Origin: an uncultured Marinobacterium sp.
GTDB taxonomy: Bacteria; Pseudomonadota; Gammaproteobacteria; Pseudomonadales; Balneatricaceae
Assembly (NCBI GenBank): GCA_947501565.1
Contig: CANMWJ010000012.1
Span: 62,001-126,000 of the forward strand
Reading direction: 5' to 3'
Length of the DNA: 64,000 bases
The position numbers were made by a program, and so were the translations under genes. Below, in pieces: positions 26,401-34,405 of this stretch (its first letter is position 1; every line of letters begins with the position of its first letter). A model generated the notes under the pieces. That model was not told the origin of the DNA. It saw nothing but the letters and a program-made list of their open reading frames with translations, and did not search any database.

Positions 26401-29400
26401 GTGATCAGTGGAGTTTCGCCGTCACGGGTACGGATCTCGAACTCACGACTGAAGGTGCCCTGGCCGTCGGTCACTTCGATAAGGACCTTATACGTCTGCT
26501 GTGGCTGGATATCAGCACCGGATTTAGCCCACAGCTGGCTGCCCGCGATTTCGAACAGCGCATTATTGGTGTTGGCGTTGTCCGGCAGGCTGAAGCGCAG
26601 GATACCGTTGTCAGTATCCGGGTCCGTGCCGGTCAGGTTACCCACCACGCGGGTGCTGCCGGTTGTGGTGTAGATGTTGTTATCCAGCTCAATGCTGGTC
26701 GGATCATCATACTGGCCGATTACAGCGACTGTGAGGGTGCTGGTGGTGGTAAATCCCACGGCGTTCTCGAGTGTCAGTGTGACCTTGGTCTCCAGGCGCT
26801 GGTTGTTGGTGAGCTGTTCGAAGCTGTTATCCGGATCAAACGTCCAGCTGCCGTCGGCGTTGACGGTGAATTTACCGCCGTTGTCACCGGCGACAACGGT
26901 GCCGAGGTTGTCGGCGCTGTCGTTCACCGCGGTGACTTTAAGTGGACCTCCCGACTGGGTGTGGGATGGGTCGTTGGTTAACACGTTGCCGGTGATCGGA
27001 GTTTCCGGATTCTCTGCAGAGTCGGCGCGGTCGTTCTGGACAATCACGCTGTCAGCCAGCACGCTGATCAGGAAGGAGGTGCTGACGGTCTGTCCGCCGC
27101 TGGTCGCGCTGACCAGAATAGAGTGATGGATGCTCTGGCTGCGATCGAAGGTGGCACCTTCGGCAACGGTGACCACACCGCTGTTGGCGTCGATCTGGAA
27201 CCGGCCATCGGCACTGTCTTCCAGAGCGTAGGTGATCACGGCGTTTTCATCGTCAGTGTTTTCCGCATTGACGGTGATGCCCACTTCGCTGCCTGCCGTT
27301 GGGCTACCATCACGTACAGCGCCGTGGTAGGTGCCGTTGGAGGAGTTACCTACCGCGTTGCTGTCACCAACGATGCGCAGTTGAGCGGTCGCCGAAACGG
27401 TGATCGTAAAACTCTGTACCCAGGTCGCACCACGGCTGTCACTGGCTTGAACATGCACGGTATGATTGCCTGGCGCCAGTGTTTTGTCGGCCAACTCCAG
27501 CTGGTTGTGGTTGATGCGGAAGGCTGCGTTAGAGTCAGTTTTACCCTCAACGCTGACGAGCTGGAAGATGTGTGTGTCAACACTATCTACATCTATTGCT
27601 TGCAAGATCCCCACGGCTATATCACTGTCATCCAGGCTGATGCTGTTGCCAGAGAGTTTTATTTGCTCTGGACTGTCATTGGCGCCGACCACCGTAATGG
27701 TCAAAGTGCTTGTGGCCGTAGCGCCGGTGCTGTCAGCGACGGTAACCTCAATGCTGGTGGTGGCACGTTTCTGATCGGCCAACGCTTCAAAATCGCCATC
27801 CGGGATAAAACTCCAGGTGCCGTTCGAGCTGATAGTGAAGGAACCGCCGTTGCTGCCGTCTACTGCCTGGCCTACGGCGTTGGTGTCGCCACCCACTGCA
27901 TGGATGCGCAACTGGCTCAGCTCTTCGCCCGGATTCGCGTCGTTGGTAAACAGTTGTCCGGTGACTGGATCGATGGCGCTTTCGCTTGCCGTACCGGTGT
28001 CATCGGCTGGGATTGGTGGCTGATCGGTAACGGTGATGCGGTAGGTCTTGGTGCTGCTGTTATCGCCACTATCGGTGACTTTCACCGTGATGTCATGGAA
28101 GGCGCTGTCGCTCTTGTGTAGCAGGCTACCGTTGGCGACTTGTATCACCCCACTATTTGTGATTTTGAACCGTCCACCCGCATCATCCGTCAGGTTGTAG
28201 GTTAGTGGGCCGTTATCCGTTGCGTTCACCGTGATTCCGACATTACTGTCGTTGTCCGCTCCTTCGTTTATCACCCCCTGAGCTGTTTCGCTGTCACCGG
28301 TGCTATCGCTGTCGCCGTTGCCGCTGAACTGCGGTGCTTGATTATCGTTGATGGTAATTGTGAATTGTTGTAAGTGTTCACCGAAACTGGTGTCCAACGC
28401 CCGTACAACGATGGTGTGCTCTCCGTTTGCCAAGGACGATTCTGGTTTTACTTTGAGCGTAGTGCCATCGACGGTGAAAGCCTGGGCCGGGTCCACCTTG
28501 ATGGAGAAGGTGATGATGTCGCCGACGTCTACATCCTCATACTCCAGCATGCCAATAATGCCATCACTGTCCGATGTGTTGTAGGTGGTATTACTCAGGG
28601 TGATTGCCGTTGGCGCATCATTGGAGCCCTGCACCGTCATGGTCAGATGGCTGGTGCTAGTCTGGCCTTCGGTATTGAGCACGGTAACTTCGACGCTGGT
28701 CTCTTTGCTACTACCTGCTGCAAGAGCTTCAAAGTCACCGTTTGGATCGAAGGCCCAGCTGCCGTTGTTATTGATGGTAAAGAGGCCGCCGTTATCGCCC
28801 GCGATTGAGGTGCCAACACCGGATGCTTTGCCGTCAACGGCAGTGACGATCAGGTTGTTCTTATAGCCGCTGGGGTCAGTGTCGTTGTTGAAGATATTGC
28901 CAGTCTGGGTATGTTCTTCGCGGGTGGTTGCGGTGTCGTCCTTAGCAGATACCTCGATAGTGCGAACCGTAATAGTGAAGTCTCTGGTATCCGATTGGTT
29001 ACCGGCGGAATCGGTCGCACGTACGGTAATGGTGTGTTGGTTGGCATTTGCTTCATCCAGAAGCGAACCATCTTTCACGCTCACTACACCGCTGTTTGGG
29101 TCAATCTGGAAGCGGCCGCCTGCATCGTCGGTCAGACTGAAGGTCACGGTTTCGTTGTTGTTAACTGCAACAGTGATGCCTACGAGGCTATTAGTATCTG
29201 CGCCAGTTGATGCGAGGCCAGATGCGCCGTTTTCATCGTTACGGCTATCATTGTCGCCACTGATAACCGGTTTGACGTCATCGACCATAGTGATCTGATA
29301 GGTTTTTTCTACATTCTTGGTACTGTCAGAAGAGGACGTTGCCAGAATGCGAACGTGGTAAACACCTGCTCCCATCAACGAAGGTGCCCTTACTTTTAGC

Positions 29401-32387
29401 TCGCCGTTACTGCTGATAGTAAAGTTATCGTTATGTGTGTCTCCGTTGCCGGAGACAAAGCTAAAACTGTAGTCACTTGAGGTAACAGGGCCAGTGACGG
29501 TTAGTGTGCCGACGGTGGCACCATCCTGAGAGGACTGGCCTATCTCGTTGTTACTGAGTTGTTGCTGCGGAATCTGGTCGCCAGAGCCGTGAACAGTAAC
29601 GGTGAGGATGCTATTGGGCTGATAGAAAATCCCGCTTCCTCCACCATCAGTAACGTACAGCTGCAGCTGGGTGTTGATTGAACCGTTTGCTGATAAGGAA
29701 TCATAATAATGGGAGTTTTCGCTAGGATCAAAAGACCAGTTGCCGTTGCGAAAAATGGTAAATACGCCGCCATTTGAGCCCGCTACTTTGGTCCCCTCTT
29801 CTGAAACGGACTCCTGGCCGGAGCTACCTTTAAAACCAATAACCTTAAGGTCTTGGGTTGGATCGCTCGCTGGGTCCGAGTCGTTGCTGAGGATATTGCC
29901 GGTTACAGGGGTTGTCGCGCCTTTGAAGGTCTGGGCGCTGTCATCGACGATTGTCGGCGAGGTGTTGTTCAGGGCAATCTTAAATGTACGCTCAGAGCTG
30001 TTTCCTGCGCTATCGGTTGCTGTAACCGTAATACTTGCTGTGGCTCCTGTGCTGCTGCCTTCATAGTTGAAAGGCGCATTTGCTGCGTAGGTTACCACTC
30101 CGCTTCCAGAGTCTATCGCGAACATGCCGGAGGCGGAGTCTTTAAGTGCGTAGGTGACGCCTTGTGATTCGTTGTACGCAGAAACAGTAATTCCTACTTC
30201 GCTGCCAGCGGCAGTCCCTTCAGATACTCCACCGTATCCGAGGCTTTCTTTCTCTCGATCGCTTTGTGACATGTTAGGTCCATTGACGACGCCATTTACC
30301 TGAATGGTTGGAGCGACGTCATCGACAACCCGAAAGGTCATCACTTGGTCCTGTGGGTATCCCGAGGGCTCTGAGGAGTTTATCTGAAGACGAATACTGA
30401 AATCACCGGAGTTCAGGTGAACCCCGTTGGCGACATGTAATTCGTTGTTTTCAATGCGGAATTTGCTGTTATCCGCGTTGCCCGTCCCATCGACCAACGT
30501 AAAACTATAGGTTGCTCCATCGACCGGGGTTTTCGGGGTCAGAACAACGAAAGTGCTCGTGCCGTTCAATGCAATCGATGCATAAGGTGTACTGGAAATA
30601 TTGATGGATTCTGGCAGTGGCTCAATGTATTGCGTGGTCTGGCGAACAAGGTTAAACGTATGGCTCTCTGACTGCTTGGAACCGTCGCTTACCTTGAACG
30701 TAAAACTGGTACTTTCAGAAATTGAAGACGCAGGGCGATAAACCAGAGAACTGTTAGAGAATTCGGCAACCGGAATAGACTGATTAATGACTACAGTCTG
30801 ACCGTGCATCAATAGAGTTCCATTTTGCGGCAGACTTTCAATTACCACTGAGTTAAAGGTGCCACCGTCAACATCGTTGAAACTGAAATCGTTGATTGAG
30901 AACGTGTAGTCCTGGCTTCCGGTTAAAGTGATGCTACTGTCTGCGGAGGTAGGCGCAATTGACGGCCCGGAATTCTGGATGTTATCGAATTCGTAGCTGG
31001 TTTGCTTCTGCAGTACCGGTACGTTGTTGTCGATATAGAACAGGTTAAAGGTCATCACGCTAACACCGGTCTGTGATGTGCTGATGCTGTAGCTGTTCTG
31101 GATCGTCTGGGTCAGGTTGTCACCGGCGTTACCGCTGAAGTTCACGGTTCGGGTATCCACCATATTGCCGCTGGACTTGTCAGTCAGGACCGATTCCAGG
31201 CGGTAGTTGCCGCTGGTACTGATATTGACGCTGACCTGGCTGGTCAGGGTGGCAGTATCCCCGCTGACGCTGGATGCGGAAAGGGCAGGTGTGCCTGTGG
31301 TGCCGTGTTCCGCCGCACCGCCACCGATCAGGATCTGACCCCAGTCAACCTGAGCGATCCATTCGGTCGCATCTCCCCCTGTATCAATGCGCACTTCGAT
31401 CTGGTTCGCGCCCTGCTTGATCAGTGACAGGTCGGTGATCTCAAAGGAGGTGGTACTCCAGCCATCGTTCACCCCTTTCAGCGTACCCAGAAGCTGTCCG
31501 TTGAGGTACACCTCGTCCACCTCGCCCTGTTCCTCGTCGATATCGTGGGCGGAGATGGTCAGGGTAGCGGTCTGGCCGCTCTGAGGCGCCTGGTCCACGT
31601 TGATGGTGAACTCAATCGGATCGCTGGCGTTGTGGTAGACATCCAGTTCGCCCGGTGCCGAGGTGGTGACGTAGGTAGCACCGGTGAGCAGCTGATCGTA
31701 TTCCGCCTGCAAGGTAGCGGCTTCGATGCTGCCGACCTGAGTTTCCAGCGTCCAGTCGCCGCCCAGTTCAGAGGAACCTGTGAGATCGTCGGAGGCCGCG
31801 ATATCAGCGCCACTCAAGTTAGACAGGGCGTTAAGTAGCTCCTGGCCTTCGGAGCTGGCGCTCAGGTTGCAGCCATAGAGCAACAGATCCCCATCCGGAT
31901 TCAGTGACTGGCCGATGCGACTCAGCTGATCATGGAACTGGTCCACGTTTTGTGCGGTGACTTTATCGCCGCCAAGCTGGAACAGGCCATCGCTGCCATG
32001 ACTGAGGATATGAATCGATTCAAGGTTGCTATAGGACTGCAGAGAGTTCGCAATAAACTCCAGACCGCTTTCCCCGGCAGGTACCACCAGAGTGGCGTAA
32101 CCTTCAGGCACCTGAGTCAGCAGGGCTTCGAAGTTATCCACACCCTGGTCGATCACTACAACACCTTTAACGTCCCGATCTGCGGGTGGCGTCAGGGCTG
32201 CCAGATTGTCCAGCAGGGCATCGTCCTGAGTGGTTTCAGCGGTTGGAAGCTGGGCTTGAGTCGTTTCGGCAACCTGCGCGGCAGTATCCACGACGGCTGC
32301 ATCGAACATCAGGCGCTGTTCCAGAGCGCGGAACAGTGGCTTACGGGCTGTCGGGGCGGAGACTGCATCATGCTGCTTGCGATTCAT
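23484..32387 (-). CDS. Giant DUF4347 / cadherin-VCBS repeat surface or secreted protein
   Basis: 2967 residues, first gene of the cluster. Residues 19-31 hold a LEPR-like motif (RALEQRLMFDAA), typical of giant proteins and in place of a Sec signal. Residues ~73-235 are a DUF4347 domain with IHILSHGSDG (His130) and LLLYGCNL (Cys173). Then come a carbohydrate-binding-like beta domain (~245-355), a Tandem-95-like repeat (~480-575), and six three-domain supermodules (cadherin, cadherin, VCBS; residues ~590-2545) rich in Ca2+-binding acidic motifs. Two Ig-like (He_PIG) domains and an Asn/Gly linker lead to an Ala/Gln-rich helical tail. It is probably an adhesin or matrix protein exported by the downstream genes. 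Confidence 0.85.
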   Translation of the reverse strand: MNRKQHDAVSAPTARKPLFRALEQRLMFDAAVVDTAAQVAETTQAQLPTAETTQDDALLDNLAALTPPADRDVKGVVVIDQGVDNFEALLTQVPEGYATLVVPAGESGLEFIANSLQSYSNLESIHILSHGSDGLFQLGGDKVTAQNVDQFHDQLSRIGQSLNPDGDLLLYGCNLSASSEGQELLNALSNLSGADIAASDDLTGSSELGGDWTLETQVGSIEAATLQAEYDQLLTGATYVTTSAPGELDVYHNASDPIEFTINVDQAPQSGQTATLTISAHDIDEEQGEVDEVYLNGQLLGTLKGVNDGWSTTSFEITDLSLIKQGANQIEVRIDTGGDATEWIAQVDWGQILIGGGAAEHGTTGTPALSASSVSGDTATLTSQVSVNISTSGNYRLESVLTDKSSGNMVDTRTVNFSGNAGDNLTQTIQNSYSISTSQTGVSVMTFNLFYIDNNVPVLQKQTSYEFDNIQNSGPSIAPTSADSSITLTGSQDYTFSINDFSFNDVDGGTFNSVVIESLPQNGTLLMHGQTVVINQSIPVAEFSNSSLVYRPASSISESTSFTFKVSDGSKQSESHTFNLVRQTTQYIEPLPESINISSTPYASIALNGTSTFVVLTPKTPVDGATYSFTLVDGTGNADNSKFRIENNELHVANGVHLNSGDFSIRLQINSSEPSGYPQDQVMTFRVVDDVAPTIQVNGVVNGPNMSQSDREKESLGYGGVSEGTAAGSEVGITVSAYNESQGVTYALKDSASGMFAIDSGSGVVTYAANAPFNYEGSSTGATASITVTATDSAGNSSERTFKIALNNTSPTIVDDSAQTFKGATTPVTGNILSNDSDPASDPTQDLKVIGFKGSSGQESVSEEGTKVAGSNGGVFTIFRNGNWSFDPSENSHYYDSLSANGSINTQLQLYVTDGGGSGIFYQPNSILTVTVHGSGDQIPQQQLSNNEIGQSSQDGATVGTLTVTGPVTSSDYSFSFVSGNGDTHNDNFTISSNGELKVRAPSLMGAGVYHVRILATSSSDSTKNVEKTYQITMVDDVKPVISGDNDSRNDENGASGLASTGADTNSLVGITVAVNNNETVTFSLTDDAGGRFQIDPNSGVVSVKDGSLLDEANANQHTITVRATDSAGNQSDTRDFTITVRTIEVSAKDDTATTREEHTQTGNIFNNDTDPSGYKNNLIVTAVDGKASGVGTSIAGDNGGLFTINNNGSWAFDPNGDFEALAAGSSKETSVEVTVLNTEGQTSTSHLTMTVQGSNDAPTAITLSNTTYNTSDSDGIIGMLEYEDVDVGDIITFSIKVDPAQAFTVDGTTLKVKPESSLANGEHTIVVRALDTSFGEHLQQFTITINDNQAPQFSGNGDSDSTGDSETAQGVINEGADNDSNVGITVNATDNGPLTYNLTDDAGGRFKITNSGVIQVANGSLLHKSDSAFHDITVKVTDSGDNSSTKTYRITVTDQPPIPADDTGTASESAIDPVTGQLFTNDANPGEELSQLRIHAVGGDTNAVGQAVDGSNGGSFTISSNGTWSFIPDGDFEALADQKRATTSIEVTVADSTGATATSTLTITVVGANDSPEQIKLSGNSISLDDSDIAVGILQAIDVDSVDTHIFQLVSVEGKTDSNAAFRINHNQLELADKTLAPGNHTVHVQASDSRGATWVQSFTITVSATAQLRIVGDSNAVGNSSNGTYHGAVRDGSPTAGSEVGITVNAENTDDENAVITYALEDSADGRFQIDANSGVVTVAEGATFDRSQSIHHSILVSATSGGQTVSTSFLISVLADSVIVQNDRADSAENPETPITGNVLTNDPSHTQSGGPLKVTAVNDSADNLGTVVAGDNGGKFTVNADGSWTFDPDNSFEQLTNNQRLETKVTLTLENAVGFTTTSTLTVAVIGQYDDPTSIELDNNIYTTTGSTRVVGNLTGTDPDTDNGILRFSLPDNANTNNALFEIAGSQLWAKSGADIQPQQTYKVLIEVTDGQGTFSREFEIRTRDGETPLITGDSDSTGDNTEKNAVATIDEGYYENAKPVGLTVTTDHGSPVTFSINDNKELNPHAQERFEIDPNSGVVSVKAGTYINAEFYSYQDIEVKVTDGEGDSSTYTFRILVNNLAPTANADWGGVSSDATTPATGNLTYNDVDPGSKKYDGDLKVKTVAGSADNLDKSIDGSDGGSFKIKADGSWEFLPGDDFGDLKPGETKNTSITVEMQDNPKEGEAFTAETTLTVIVTAPAELALSKDNLDLAQADLEVGTLSVAGFSDGTEPYTYTLVSGDGDTHNAMFSISGETLNVTKQDPLQDPGEYSIRVKLTDSAETPKTVETVLKITLINTDLPLDLGDIDSAGNHEQFAGSVNEGAQEGAETGIKVAPAQARPGMTYSLTNDAEGRFTIDASTGVIKVAANTTLNAESGDTSFTVTVEASEHDTGKTESKSFDIRVLNVAFTPEDDTGTTTENAAQPINGNVFTNDTDAGKSNPTDDVNLLRVGTDGVLGETVKGSNGGLFTVSANGDWTFDPNGEFEALANGESKTTEVTVVFQEQGLTPAGAEITSKIIVTVEGENDAPTLSGEGKTTFTVAKGQPINIALDPAVVSDVDDSHTHANRSYSIASGGDTPPPSWLTLNGDKLQGAAPEVGSFTVEIIAADPAQAEVRYTLTLEVEEATVTVPTENKPDGRPDNPAGDKVHLPPQDPGAGRDNATPADPQNDPAGDGDLTERTPVLPRTNLDVPADSPRSQTGNDNAANNNAGNNGNNGNNGVGRAAFEPTATGNDSPEVYRDAERTLMPDGQFVEVMPDNRNVRDYTLRIGMGVEDQVGFVELGFRYELSGAAFVFTTSGGETFTGDLKYSARQLDGSELPDWIQFNRREAVFTGTPGITAERTIQVRVTAEAADGQRASAVFEIRVLDQQQSENGDDTTAAIQADGQPAPQGQAQQVAADGQESGKASLSEQIEQHAARTTATAEQQLLDQLAQIAFEQPSAS
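24740..30610 (-). repeat. Six tandem three-domain supermodules in the giant DUF4347 protein
   Basis: Each unit of about 320-330 residues has the order cadherin-like (ending in a VxxxxxITV/FRV strand), a second cadherin-like domain starting GDxDSxGD and containing GxxxITV and GRFxIDxxSGV, and a VCBS-like domain with TGNxxxNDxD, NGGxFTxxxNGxWxFxP and LTVTVxGxNDxP. Approximate boundaries on the minus strand: 30610, 29590, 28625, 27690, 26710, 25735, 24740. Sequence identity between units is moderate, so this is an old duplication. Confidence 0.75.
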
Positions 32388-33335
32388 CGGTAGTTCCTCA
32401 TGAGCATACCTGCTGGTACTACGTGATATTCACCAGACCGGATAGTTATCTCGTGCACAGTATTCAGCTGAATACTGTTGGCTAAATTTTTGTAATCACA
32501 GACTGGGTAACGTAACAGTAGGCTCTCACCAGAGCTTTTTACCTTGTGCGAATAGATAGATTCGCTTACCCAGTTTCTTGCGCTGAATTAGCGCCGGAAA
32601 TATGTGGCGCGTATTCTGAGTCAGTTTGATGTCAATCAAAAAAACAGCAGGTTAATTCAGGGATATTTCTGTAAAAAAGTTATCTGTAATTTTTTGTAGT
32701 GATTGCTGGGTGCTGTTATCTATAAACAGACTTGATGCTTTAGGCAGGATGAATGCATCAGGCTAATTATCTGTATCTATTAATACAGCTAACTAAAGCT
32801 AAATTTATTTCAGCAATACTTTGAAATATTTGTATTCCGTTACTATCCTTTCGTTACGCCGTTGGCATGATGTGGCTGTAGGCCACGTGGCTGCTGGTTA
32901 TCCTGCCTTTTGGCTTTGTTGAAGGCATGAAGCCGAACATCGCTCGAGTCTGTCAAAACCCGCCGGTTATATCGCAGACGTCTACCGTCTGACTTTCTGC
33001 AGAATTTCTCTGCTCTTAGCGAGATCTACCCGCAGCACGTTTTTAAATTGAACCCGTTATTATTAACAGGAAGTTCTTTCAATTCAAATGCCCCCGCCTT
33101 AGCTATAAGTTGGTTTTATTCGCCTTTCTGCACTGCCCTGATTAATGGGTTGGTATAACTATTTGTAGTTTTTTATTTCCCTTCTGAGCTGTGCGGGTAT
33201 TTAAGCGAGGGTAAGCGAAGAGTAGATGGGTTTGTATAAACGGAGGATTGCCAGGCGGGAAGAAAAAGTATTTGGGAAAGTTACGCTGTTACAGCGTACT
33301 GAGGTGCGGTCACCGGGTTGGGCGGAGCTTATAAA
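32388..33335. other. Long AT-rich intergenic region upstream of the giant DUF4347 gene
   Basis: About 950 bp without a credible gene on either strand. It is clearly more AT-rich than its flanks and must hold the promoter and leader of the secretion cluster. An exact FNR/Anr-type dyad is at 32626-32639. No riboswitch, tRNA or insertion-sequence remnant was recognised. Confidence 0.6.
32626..32639. promoter_or_regulatory. FNR/Anr-type box
   Basis: TTGAT-GTCA-ATCAA matches the FNR/Anr consensus TTGAT-N4-ATCAA exactly. It lies about 240 bp upstream of the giant gene start at 32387, inside the long AT-rich leader, so oxygen-responsive control of the cluster is possible. CRP-type sites share the TTGAT-like pattern less exactly. 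Confidence 0.45.
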
Positions 33336-33367
33336 ATAAAAGCTGACGCGGATTAGCGCGTCAGCTT
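33336..33367 (-). terminator. Terminator overlapping the mutY stop codon
   Basis: An 11-bp stem (AAGCTGACGCG / CGCGTCAGCTT) with a 6-nt loop that contains the mutY stop codon. On the minus strand it is followed by TTTTATTTTAT. It isolates the asmA-mutY transcript from the giant-protein cluster downstream. Confidence 0.85.
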
Positions 33368-34405
33368 CTGAATCAGCTTTTTCACCGGTGCGGCCAGACC
33401 AACATTTTGCGGTTGTACCGGGTCGTACCAGAGTGTGGCTGCGCCCTCCATCACTTCGTCGGAAAATACCTCGCTCTCTTCCTGTGAAACCAGCACCGGC
33501 GTGATATCGAGGTGGAAATGGCTGAAGGTGTGGCGCAATGGGGCCAGCGGCTGACAGCGATCAGGGTCAATCAGCAATCCCGTCTCTGTGTGGGCATCTC
33601 GCAGGTCCTGTACCTGTGGAAAACTCCACAAGCCGCCCCAGAGCCCGGTAGGGGGGCGTTGGTAGAGCATTAGCTGGCCCTGTTCGTTACGCAGAATCAG
33701 CATCAGCGTCTGTTTCTCTGGCAAAACTTTTTTCGGCCGTGGCGCCGGTAGTTTGTCGGTCATGCCTTTGGCGAATGCGCCGCAATGCGGTTGCAGCGGG
33801 CAGAGCAGGCAGCTCGGCTTACTGCGGGTGCAGAGCGTCGCACCCAGGTCCATCATCGCCTGGGTATAATCGCCCACCCGCTCGTGCGGGGTATTACGTT
33901 CGGCGTGAGCCCAGAGTTCTTTCTGCACAGCGGTAGTGCCAGGCCAGCCCTCGACAGCGTAGAAACGTGCCAGTACCCGTTTCACATTGCCATCCAGAAT
34001 AGCTGCACGTTTGCCGGTGGAGATAGATAACACCGCACCAGCAGTGGAACGACCGATGCCGGGCAGGGTTTCCAGCTCGTCGACCGTTTCGGGGAACTGG
34101 CCGCCATATTCGTTCACCACCATCTTGGCGGCTTTATGCAGGTTGCGGGCGCGGGCGTAGTAACCGAGGCCGGTCCAGAGGTGAAGTACCTCGTCCTGCT
34201 CGGCTTCAGCCAGTGTATGTACGTCCGGGAACCGTTCGATAAAACGCTGGAAGTAGGGGATCACAGTTGCAACCTGGGTTTGTTGCAACATGATCTCGGA
34301 GATCCAGGTGTGGTAGGCGGTTTTATCGGCTTGCCAGGGCAGATCGTGACGGCCGTGCTCGTCAAACCAGTCGAGTACGGCCGTGGAGAAGGAGCTGGGT
34401 GTCAT
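33353..34405 (-). CDS. mutY: A/G-specific adenine DNA glycosylase
   Basis: 350 residues. It has [10 protein letters not shown] with the catalytic glutamate, the helix-hairpin-helix [14 protein letters not shown], and the catalytic aspartate in [13 protein letters not shown]. The 4Fe-4S loop is C-X6-C-X2-C-X5-C ([17 protein letters not shown]), and the C-terminal NUDIX-like 8-oxoG recognition domain includes [11 protein letters not shown]. It removes adenine mispaired with 8-oxoguanine. Its ATG overlaps the asmA stop (ATGA, 34402-34405). In relatives yggX follows directly; here it is displaced. Confidence 0.95.
   Translation of the reverse strand: MTPSSFSTAVLDWFDEHGRHDLPWQADKTAYHTWISEIMLQQTQVATVIPYFQRFIERFPDVHTLAEAEQDEVLHLWTGLGYYARARNLHKAAKMVVNEYGGQFPETVDELETLPGIGRSTAGAVLSISTGKRAAILDGNVKRVLARFYAVEGWPGTTAVQKELWAHAERNTPHERVGDYTQAMMDLGATLCTRSKPSCLLCPLQPHCGAFAKGMTDKLPAPRPKKVLPEKQTLMLILRNEQGQLMLYQRPPTGLWGGLWSFPQVQDLRDAHTETGLLIDPDRCQPLAPLRHTFSHFHLDITPVLVSQEESEVFSDEVMEGAATLWYDPVQPQNVGLAAPVKKLIQKLTR

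Noticed and set aside
32388..33335. Cyclic-di-GMP or other riboswitch in the long leader
   Set aside because: No conserved riboswitch core was recognised by eye; only the FNR-type dyad stood out.
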